A stretch of 64,000 bases of DNA from Agrocybe praecox. Lineage: Eukaryota > Basidiomycota > Agaricomycetes > Agaricales > Agrocybaceae. The notes beneath the pieces are model-generated. The model was not told where the DNA came from and did no database searches. It saw only the letters and a list, made by a program, of their open reading frames with translations. Below are positions 9,940 to 18,450 of the stretch, piece by piece; positions within the stretch are counted from its first letter, which is position 1, and every line of letters begins with the position of its first letter. The stretch lies in the NCBI GenBank assembly GCA_964017145.1, contig OZ024846.1, forward strand, positions 2,852,001 to 2,916,000, given 5' to 3'. The translations under genes were made by a program, and so were the position numbers.

Positions 9940-10725
9940 TGATACGCCGTCGAGCCTCCTAGGTGCGAAACAACAAAAACAAAAATATAGAGCGGTTTTA
10001 CACCAAGGATACTCGATGTAGATAGCGTAGATAAGTGCGAGCGTGCTTCTCTGGCTTCAAAACCAGTGTGAAACGAAATGGCAGAGTGTAAGTGTAGATA
10101 GACACTTCGAACCACTCTGGAGCGAGATAACGACGAGTAACGAGAGTTCTAGTTGCCTAGAACTGTAGACGATATATTAGCGACGAGAATAAGACCGATT
10201 TCGAGTGGTACAACTTAGTGTATTGCTATCTACAATATATACAACACTTTTTATACTACTTCAAAGAAAATCTACATAAATGGGTCAAATAAGCCAAGAG
10301 AACCAATCGTATGGGCTAAGAAAATATAATGAATAGTAACGAACACGAAATGTATTTTTACAGATTTTTAACAATCATGAGGAAGCCAGAAATTGAAGTT
10401 CGAGACGTTGCAATGTTGAAAAGTGCGAAGTTGGCGGAGTTTCGGCACTTTCCGAGCGCGCAATGATGCCGCACATGGTAAATTGGGGTTGGCTCGAAGA
10501 CCGTGATTTTGAAGAATAAAAACATAGAATGATGAGGAAAGATGTGAAAGGGTTTATAATACATACGAAAAATGTAGATATCAGCGGGGGAATCAGGTGC
10601 GCACGGCCTCGATATATCGAGCGCATTTTTGATGCGTTTGATGCGCACGTCCAAATCCGGAAGTGGCTGTGCCACAAACGCGGACTTAGTCGAATTTCGC
10701 GTTCAAAGCTACGGCACGCTCATCA
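9940..10725 (-). repeat. 5' LTR of the Ty3-type element
   Basis: 786 bp, identical by eye to 2629-3414. It contains the promoter side for the minus-strand transcript. The short frames inside it occur identically in both LTRs and are not called as genes. Confidence 0.92.
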
Positions 10726-13700
10726 ACGACTCACTATACGAGCTGAAAAGAAACGAGCACGTTTGATGGAGAAGAGTGCCGCTCCGAAGGAACCACAACC
10801 ATTGATGGAGGCAACACCTACAACCAAAGTTTCTGAGCCACCAATAGTTTCGGAAGGCCAATCACAAAAGGCTACTACATCACGTACACAAATAACGCCA
10901 TCCCACAGTCAACGCACTACAATCGAGGATGTTCAAGATGATGGCGATGATGGTGAATTCATTCCAGGAGTATGATGTACCCCACGAAACCCTAATACCG
11001 TAATAATCAGCTCGGACGACGAAGATAACGACCTCAAAATAGTAGACCAACCAACTAAAAAGGGATCCACTTCTACAAAGATGGCTCGAAAAAAGCCCAA
11101 GAAGTCTGAACCAATGAGGTCCACCGTAGTGGTCGAAGATGATGACAACGTACCAGAAACTGCAGAGGAAGAACTCGGTAAGTTAGTTCACGTTTTCCCA
11201 GTTTAATCGTGAATAGCACTTACGAGCAGAGAACATTCAGCACGTCTCCAAAAGGATTGGACATCAACCACATATGCCTTCTTTGATCCTACGCCAGCAA
11301 TCGAAGAAATAAATGGGCGTCGAGCCCATGTCTTCTCTTGTAGCGCCATTAATTGCTTGGGAAAGGGTTCGAGTGGGAGAAAGGTTAATCGTTATTTAGG
11401 GACAAAGGACTCCTCGTCAACCAGCAATCTTCGCAAACACGCCAAGGTTTGCTTTGGATCCGACACTGTTGCAGCCGCAGATCGAGCGAAAAACCTTACG
11501 CTGGCGAGGGAGGTTGTCACCAAGTCAGGGACAAGAAATCAATCACTTACAGCCATCTTTGAGCGCATGGGAAATGCCAAGGGTCCAGTAACCTATTCAC
11601 ATGTACAGCATACAAAAGAAGAGAGAAAGTAAGTCCTTTGTCAAGTGATTTCAATACAATCTCACCTTTCAATCAGGATTGAAATCGTCCGATGGGTATC
11701 AGAGAGCCACCGACCATTCAACATCGTGGCTGACCGAGGGTTTAACTCGTTAATGAAGACCGGGCGCCCTGGAATCTACATTCCGTCACCTGCCACCGTC
11801 TCGAGGGATGTTAAACAAGTCTTTGTTAACTCGCGTCATCGCGTGTCTAAAATGCTGCGGGTAAGAGCGCATCAAGTTCAAAATATTCACTACTTACCAT
11901 TTCGTAACATATACAGGACCATGACGGTGCGCTGCATTTTGCGACTGATGCCTGGACCTCACCAAATCACAAAGCCTTCATCGCCGTTACGATTCACTTC
12001 GAAAATAATGGCATTCCAATGGCAATGTTGCTCGACATTGTTGAGCTCGCTAAGTCGCATTCAGGGCTCAACCTTGCAGCAGCGTTTGCAGAGATTCTGA
12101 ATGATTTTGGAATATCGGATAAGGTAAGTAGAATGTCTCATGAATAGCGTGATGCAATGACTTACCACCATGCTCAGATTCTGAGCATTACATGTGATAA
12201 CGCATCCAACAATGATGTTATGATTCGTGAGCTTGCGGATTTACTTGATGAGTTCCCTGGTCCTGCCAACCAGACACGATGCTTTACGCATGTTCTTAAT
12301 CTCGTGGCCAAAAGCATCATTAAACAATTTGACGTACCTAAAGCCAAGGCAGGGGAGGTCTTAGATGAAGCAGCGAAGGCATTATCATTATTGGCAGGGG
12401 ATATCGAGCTTGAAGAACTTCAATCAAGATTAGTGCAACAGGTAGAGGGATTGGAACAGGATGACGAGGCTCAGAAAGACGATGATCTCGATGATTTGAG
12501 GGACGATCTATCCGATGAGGAAAAGGAGGAGCTTAACAAAAGTCTGGGACCAATTCGTCTTGTCTTGGTCAAGGTAGGTTGTCACAAGTTCATGTCACAA
12601 TGATTTCTTGATTCGATGACTTTCCTTATAGCTCCGTAAAACAGCATACACTATCAAGAACTCCTCTACTCTCCTTCTGCCCCGATGGTTCAAGATAGTC
12701 GAAGAACTGGAGCTTCGGGATCGTATCATGCCCCGTGATGTCTCCACTCGTTGGAATTCAACCTACGACATGCTTGACTTTGCGATTGCATACCGAGCAG
12801 CCCTGGATACCATTACAGGTGAACGAGAGATGAATCTTAGGCAGTATGAGCTTATGGACAGTGAATGGACAATGGTCTCACAGCTCAGAGATATGTTAAA
12901 GGTGCGCCCAACCGCTTTCCGAGAAACATGGTATTTTGCTTGCATTCTGACGAACATATTAGCTCTTCAAGGATGCCACATTATTCTTCTCTCGCGCTAC
13001 TCCAAGCCTCGCTACTGTGATCCCTGCTATGGATCATATTGACCAACATCTGGCCACACATGCCTCGAATTACGATAGTCCTTTGGCTATTCGCGCAGCT
13101 GCAACACTCGGAAAAAATACTCTCAACAAATATTACAATGCAACTGACCATTCTGAGGTGTACCGAATCGCAATGGGTAAGTATGATGGTCCTCTTACAA
13201 CAGTCATCATGATAAGCTGATATTTTTATGCCAGTTCTTCATCCTCGGCATAAGCTTAGCTACTTCAAGCGAGCTGGATGGCATGACGACTGGATCAAGA
13301 CTGCACAACAGATTGTGCGTGACGAATTCGAGAGAAAATACAAGACTCAATCCGCAGCTAGTACAAATGATAATTCATATGTGAGTCATTTAGATATGAA
13401 TTGTGTCTTTTCGGTTACTGACAGCTTGTTTTATTGATTAGACATCGTCCTTTCATTCTGGATCAATGAACATATTCGACAACCTTCCCGCTCTTGCACC
13501 ACCAAATCAATCTGATCTCCGTGATGAGCTTGACCGTTATCTTAGCATGGATCCAGAACCGGTAACAGATGGATTGAAGTGGTGGGCAGAAAGGAAATCA
13601 ATGTACCCTTGTTTATCGAGGATGGCACTTGATTACCTTTCAATTCCAGGTTCGTCTCATTGCTACTATGTTTCACTCGTGGTAACGGTGTCTAACTATA

Positions 13701-14136
13701 TTGAATTTAGCCACGTCGACTGATGTCGAACGCGTTTTTAGTAAGGGCCGAATAATTCTTTCACATTTACGCAACCGGCTTTCAGTCGCGTCTATACGTG
13801 CATTGATGTGTGTAGGTGCTTGGAGCCTATTAGGACTTATCAAAGATAAGGACATCGCAGCTGCCACGGCAAAATTGGAGGATATTGACGAAGAGGAGGA
13901 CTTACAAGAAGGATGGGATGACATTGTGTTCTAAGATACTTAGAAGTTAGTTAAATTCTCTGTAATAGAAATTATGTACCCCTACCGTAAATTCACGGGT
14001 TTTTGTACCTGTCATACCCTCGGAAACCCGTACCCGTGCCGCCAAAAACCCGTACCCCTTGTGGCGGGTAAGGGTTTTGAAGGGTAGGGGTCCGGGTTGT
14101 AAATTTTTACCCGAGGGTTACCCATGTTATTCACTA

Positions 14137-14144
14137 CACGGACC
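14137..14144. repeat. Target site duplication of the hAT element, right copy
   Basis: CACGGACC, identical to 2197-2204. Removing the element and one copy restores the sequence seen at 32250. Confidence 0.85.
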
Positions 14145-14526
14145 TCCTAAAATTATGAAAAAATCACGATAATTCCTAAAATATTCGAAATATATTTATC
14201 AAACATTAAATGTGACGTAATATGTTACGGTTTTGGCAGAAATGACGAAATAACCACAAAATAAATAAAATAAAACATATCATAGGTAACTCATTTCCGA
14301 GTGTTTCTGACCAATTTCACTGGGTAATATGGGAGCTCAATTTCCGAGCTGTCTGATCAGTTCTGACTTTTCTGAGTAATTCTGATCAGAATTGCTTGGA
14401 AAAAAAGTGGGTCTTTCTCAGCCATTTGGCAGAGAAGAAAAAGATACATTTCTGCTCAGAACTGCTCGGAAAAGTCAAATTTCCGAGCGGTTCCGATCAG
14501 TATATGTGGGGCAGTGTAAAGACCTC
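14145..14526. repeat. Right end of the hAT-like non-autonomous element, copy 1
   Basis: 14145-14290 matches 32255-32405 and 14291-14526 matches 32609-32846. The shared end is GTGGGGCAGTGTAAAGACCTC, whose complement forms the terminal repeat at 31091. The last 230 bp are rich in CTGATCAG/CTCAGAACTG palindromes. Copy 1 lacks the 204-bp tRNA-like insert of copy 2, and its left terminus is missing. Confidence 0.8.
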
Positions 14527-16170
14527 ATTTTTTGTGGAGATCTATTTGATCCAATATAAAGTCGAGAATTAAAAACTCGCCAGTGATATTGATTAGTGAA
14601 GTTGTGCTCTGGCATAGTGGTAGATGATTTCTAATGAAGTGACTGAAAATGAAGAGGTTATTGCACCCAGGATCTAGGGGAATTAAATTTTAGATGTTCA
14701 ACAATTTGTGGGAACACTCTTACCTTCGATCAGCCATCGAATTATATTTTCAAAATGCTCTGATCTGTAGGCATCAATGTCAAGGAAATAGTCTCTGGAC
14801 CTCACGGGGTCGAGAAGGAAGTCATGAAGTGATTTGTGTAGAATTTTCACAACTTCCACGTCCGAGAACTCAGGGGAATTCTCAATAGAGACAATGGCCC
14901 CTATATCACAGACCAACATCTCGAGCTCCCCTGGTTCCAAGGACATAAATGAAGACATGTCAAAGTCATGGCCATCTTTATATATGTCATGTACTATGAC
15001 ACTAAGCATATATTTTACGCGCTCTGTATCTGTGGCGGAGTTGAGGATCATTGTATATAGCGCATCCAGCTGCGCAAAGGGTTGGTCACCCTGAGCCGGT
15101 CGTAGATTATCCACCACATCGAGACGGTGATCGGGTCGATGGCTTGTGGATTGGCAGTAGCGAAATACAGTTGCGGCATAAATGAATTGCCCGGATGATT
15201 TTCTGACAATTGCTTCCAGAATTTCGTCAGATGGCCAAGAAGGAGAGATTAGAGATTTAAATGGGTGGTTGGTCTTGATTTCCTTGAAACCGTCTCTGAG
15301 AAATATGCGAATGTCGTCGTCAGGATTGAATGTTTCGTCTAGGTAAAGTCGTGAAAATAGCCCATCCATTTTGTTGGATTTAAATGCAAGATTGATTGCA
15401 TGTTCAGGACGACTGGCGATGAGAAATAGAATGGGTAGGTCGAATGTTCGAATTGCGTCTGCTATCATGCGCAGAATCCTAGCCTGCAAAACGCCGTTAC
15501 CACATTCGTCGAGACCGTCTATGACGATGACCCGCCAGGAGCCCAAAGGTGATGAAACTCCTGAACAGAAAACATTATGAAGGGGCTTCATGACTAGGTG
15601 GATAAATTGATGTTCCAAGCCCTTCGTCAAAATCAAGGGGTCCGCGTCGATCACGGAGAGGATTTCCTTTTGGGTGGCCGCAATTGCGTGATAAATTTGG
15701 TATGCGATTGTTGCCACAAACGCGCCTGCATGGTTCCTCGTTCCATCGGATCTCCAGAAAATGAAAGTCGCGAGAACGAGCTCGTTAAGAAGACACATTT
15801 CGATAAATGACTTTGTGATGGCTGATTTTCCCGCTCCTGCAGCGCCGGTCAGCCACATGATGTATTTGTCTCAGGTATCCCTGTCGCAACATTGAGCCCA
15901 GTTCATGATCTTCTTCAAAACGGCTATACGGGTATTTGGATGGCATTTTGGGCGGTCGAACTCGGTATTCGAATCGTGCAAAGCATTTGGCGCCGTAGCC
16001 TTCCTCAGGATGTCGAATGGCGCTACAGATAGTTAGATTCCCGTGGTAGCATGTGCCTTCAATCTTTATCACTCACATTTTCGTCTGTCACTTGCGCAAT
16101 TATGTTGATTAAATGTACCACCGGCCACGAAAATGTTCTGGCCAGATATAAAGGGATTATTGGTGATACT
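14527..16170 (-). pseudogene. NACHT NTPase (NLR-like) pseudogene, truncated at both ends
   Basis: The longest frame (15858-14698) begins MWLTGAAGAGKSAITKS, a Walker A P-loop, and holds the Walker B/NACHT motif VIVIDGLDECG (about 15525), LFLIASRPEHAI and a winged-helix-like DLPILF...HDFLLDPVRS region. It parallels the gene at 61575-64000 along its length. In that copy the frame continues upstream (RETQWDSYIMWLTG); here an in-frame TGA at 15871-15873 replaces the two codons Gln-Trp. The 3' part is cut at 14526 by the hAT-like element, so the C-terminal domain is missing. Upstream, CYHGNLTI... and an intron donor AAATGTGAGTG match the paralogue. Proteins of this class are ATP-driven STAND switches in fungal self/non-self recognition. 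This copy is probably dead. Confidence 0.85.
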
Positions 16171-16326
16171 TGTTGTAAGGGCCATCGTGGCACGTGGCAT
16201 GTACGAGTCTTTTACGTCTTGGTCGAATATGATATATTTTATGTTTTTATGTAAGAAGATATTCGTTTGAGAAATATTGTGACATTGTAAATAAATGTAT
16301 CTAATGCATGTGTGATACGATAAATA
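16171..16326. other. AT-rich spacer, no gene seen
   Basis: It lies between the NACHT pseudogene and the 3' end of the nucleotidyltransferase-like gene. I looked for a Helitron 3' hairpin and CTRR end here and found none I can defend. Confidence 0.4.
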
Positions 16327-17343
16327 TCAAGAGTAAAAAGCCACTGGATCATCTTCCTCGTTCAAGTACTGTGTGTTAATTGCGTGAGTAAAAATTAAAA
16401 GGAATAATACCAACAGAAAACGATGGACCCACTTACTATATCTGATGGGTTGCGCCTCCAGGTCCAGAGTCCATTTCACTTCTTTTTCTGGAATAGAAGT
16501 GATATCTCCAAATGGGAAGAATGCACAGAGACCATCGTTTATAGACCTTTCGTCATCGTATGTCTTACACTGAACCGTATCGAATGTAAAACCCCTGGCC
16601 TCGTACTTGCTGAATGCGGTTCCTGCAAGCGGATAAGACGATATACGCATACCCTTCTTGAGAAGCGTCATGGCCGGATAAATACACACTAGTCCGTACG
16701 AAGCGATGTAATTCATTACGAGCGTAGAATGAAAATCCAATATTGCCTGCTCGGGGAATGCGGCGTAAACCACAATGACTTGAACGGTCGTCGTCCCGGT
16801 AGGCGTAGTCCGTACGTATGTGCTGACGGAGAAGAAGTCCAATGAGATGTACTCGTTGGAGTTCATCTTGCTCTTAGTGTAGCCGCACGAACGAAGGAAA
16901 TTAAGGAGGATGTCGGTCTTGTCCGTGTTGCCCATGTAGAAATCTATGTCTCCAGGCTCGAACATGCCGGGGTGAAGGAGAGCCAGCGGCACCGAACCTC
17001 CTATGATGGCCGATGTCATCTCCAGTACGAACAGCAAAGTGGACGCTTTCCCGAGACCGAACCGTTTCGATATGGTGTCGAGGCATTCCAATGCCGTATC
17101 CGCCGTCTTTTTGATCGCGATGTCGACCATGACATCGGAGTGTACACCGTACTTGCCCCAATCGCGCAGCTTGCTGAGGTCTGTGAGAGGGTCTGAGCTG
17201 TTTGTTAACATATTAGCCTGTCGACGTAAGGATGATAGCTCACATAACCTGTCCAACTCCTCCGAATTATATCCTGGGTAAGCCAGCCTTCGTAAGCTGT
17301 TGATGATTAAGTGGGCAGCTACCAACAAAAGTTCAGTCTGCAT
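16327..17343 (-). CDS. Nucleotidyltransferase-fold-like protein beside a Helitron (338 aa)
   Basis: The ATG is at 17343. Around residue 110 the protein has IIGGSVPLALLHPGMFEPGDIDFYM. This resembles the G-S...D-x-D signature of the nucleotidyltransferase fold: a GS turn followed after about 15 residues by DID, the metal-binding pair. The second half (STLVMNYIASYGLVCIYPAMTLLKKGM) is shared with the protein at 53585-54506, so both belong to one family. A hydrophobic segment near the C-terminus (WVHRFLLVLFLLIFTHAI) could be a membrane anchor or may come from an unspliced intron. The gene lies 217 bp downstream of the Helitron helicase and on the same strand, as Helitron cargo often does. The nucleotidyltransferase assignment is inferred from one motif; the substrate is unknown. 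Confidence 0.6.
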   Translation of the reverse strand: MQTELLLVAAHLIINSLRRLAYPGYNSEELDRLCELSSLRRQANMLTNSSDPLTDLSKLRDWGKYGVHSDVMVDIAIKKTADTALECLDTISKRFGLGKASTLLFVLEMTSAIIGGSVPLALLHPGMFEPGDIDFYMGNTDKTDILLNFLRSCGYTKSKMNSNEYISLDFFSVSTYVRTTPTGTTTVQVIVVYAAFPEQAILDFHSTLVMNYIASYGLVCIYPAMTLLKKGMRISSYPLAGTAFSKYEARGFTFDTVQCKTYDDERSINDGLCAFFPFGDITSIPEKEVKWTLDLEAQPIRYSKWVHRFLLVLFLLIFTHAINTQYLNEEDDPVAFYS

Positions 17344-17559
17344 AAGTTTGATATCATCATTTTATCACTCACATATGCTATCCATGTCAATTTCCAAGTA
17401 TCATCTATCTGAGGGATGCGTTGGTACTCCGAGATTATATACAGCACTCAGAATGGAGGCGATCGCTGTCCTCGGGCCTTTATACCGATACACACGCGTC
17501 CGTAATGCTTTCGTCCGTCCCTACATATTACCTAGCTTGTTTCGTATAATTTCAAATTA
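17344..17559. other. Spacer between the Helitron gene and the nucleotidyltransferase-like gene
   Basis: About 216 bp with no supported gene. A short 5' exon of the downstream gene could lie here. Confidence 0.35.
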
Positions 17560-18450
17560 CTACCGGACTCGGTAAATTGCATATACTATCTGTTTACCAT
17601 CACAGGACCCAATCCATCGTAGATCAGACACCAACGTCACGCTGTATTCCTCGGTACAGCTTCTTCCAGTAGTGATCCCATCGTGGTACCACACGGTACC
17701 CGATCGATCTAAGTATCTAGACACGAAGTGGGATCCGTCACCATATATGACCCCGGCTAGGTATAGTGTACAAATTCCCACTGTCGTTGTGATGCATAGC
17801 TCCAACTCAGGACGCATCATGCCGTCTGGTGAAGAAATTACTAGTAAGTCTGGAACACTATGAATACTCGTGTTTTCGTGTAGGAGCGACTCTACCCCTG
17901 TCTCCTCGCACCTTCTGCACGTCAGGCTCGTACGTCTATCCTTTAGCATCCCAATAGCTTCCTTACAACTATACTCCTCCATAGTAGTGTTGTATATCAG
18001 CTCGTTAAGAGTACCAAACAAGGCATATTTAGCGCCCGCTTTGATGTATCCACATGCGTGGCAGTTTTTAACGGTTTCGGCATATGTACCTTTGTCAAGC
18101 AGCCTATACATTAACTCCTTAATGTCCGTGCCTTTGTCTCCCATGGGAAATGCCGACGTAGTGTGGTCTTCGGTCAACCGTCTTCTGACTGTGTCTCTTG
18201 CGTTCTCCAGTGTAATGTACCCGGTGCTTGCCCTTGAAAAGCCTGTAGACAGCATGTCGAGATACGGGCCGTACTTCTTGAATTCCGTCGACCACTTAAG
18301 GCTGTTCTCTCTCCATATGTTATAGAACACAGTGAAAGACGCGTCATATGTGCAACTAAAATTGGTATTATCCCATATTATACCCTGTATCGCGACACCT
18401 TCTCTATAACGCTGAACAGACGGTTGCGAACCCTTCAATTTTTTGGCAGC
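17560..18450 (-). other. Ubiquitin-specific-protease-like C-terminal domain of the Helitron protein
   Basis: The frame-2 tail has a cysteine box, NTNFSCTYDASFTVFYNIW, like the USP motif N-x-x-x-x-C-Y-x-[ND]-[AS]. It has CHACGY...LTCRRCEETG cysteine pairs (a possible zinc ribbon inserted in the fold), and a histidine box YGDGSHFVSRYLD followed by WYHDG. That order of Cys, zinc pairs and His is that of USP/UCH peptidases. The call rests on motif reading only. OTU-type proteases are known from the Helentron branch; this one looks different. Confidence 0.55.

Larger units (their letters stand above)
2629..10725 (-). mobile_element. Complete Ty3-type LTR retrotransposon, young insertion
   Basis: The order on the minus strand is 5' LTR (9940-10725), primer binding site (9919-9936), gag-protease (9620-7338), pol with RT, RNase H and integrase (7287-3733), polypurine tract (3415-3426) and 3' LTR (2629-3414). 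The LTRs begin TGAT and end ATCA on both strands. The target duplication is ACGA at 2625-2628 and 10726-10729, or AACGA if one terminal A is counted as target. Both LTRs are 786 bp and I saw no difference between them, so the insertion is recent. RT before integrase places it in the Ty3 (Metaviridae-like) group. It landed inside the hAT transposase reading frame. Confidence 0.92.
2524..13934 (+). pseudogene. hAT-family transposase gene, split by a retrotransposon and carrying one in-frame stop
   Basis: The start ATG is at 2524. The first coding exon runs to 2628, is broken by the LTR element, and resumes in the same frame at 10730 (ACG GAA CGA | CTC ACT). A basic, disordered N-terminus is followed by a BED-type zinc finger (around 11290-11460: TTYAFFDP, then spaced Cys/His ending HAKVCFG). 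The hAT catalytic core follows, with FATDAWTS (about 11935), SITCDNASNND (about 12180) and RCFTHVLNLVA (about 12275), then the hAT dimerisation domain (LATSTDVERVFSKGR..., 13700-13860). Introns of about 50-60 nt are seen at about 11176, 11632, 11857, 12123, 12573, 12900, 13178, 13381 and 13652. A TGA at 10973-10975 lies in frame between two coding stretches, unless a tiny 41-nt intron removes it. The insertion abolishes function; otherwise the gene is well preserved. Confidence 0.88.
2205..14136 (+). mobile_element. hAT DNA transposon with a nested Ty3-type retrotransposon
   Basis: The element starts TAGTGAACGACACGGG and ends CCCATGTTATTCACTA, so the termini are TAGTGAA/TTCACTA inverted repeats. 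It is flanked by a perfect 8-bp duplication, CACGGACC, at 2197-2204 and 14137-14144. The uninterrupted target is seen in the paralogous element at about 32250 (ATGTCACACGGACCTCCTAAA). Both subterminal regions hold clustered CCCGTACCCG/ACGGGTT repeats (about 2216-2330 and 13980-14120), as is usual for transposase binding in hAT elements. Without the 8.1-kb retrotransposon the hAT element is about 3.8 kb. An 8-bp duplication, short terminal repeats and a hAT-type transposase define the superfamily. Confidence 0.9.

Noticed and set aside
16171..16326. Helitron 3' end (hairpin plus CTRR)
   Set aside because: No convincing hairpin with a terminal YYAG on the top strand could be fixed, so the Helitron limits are left open.
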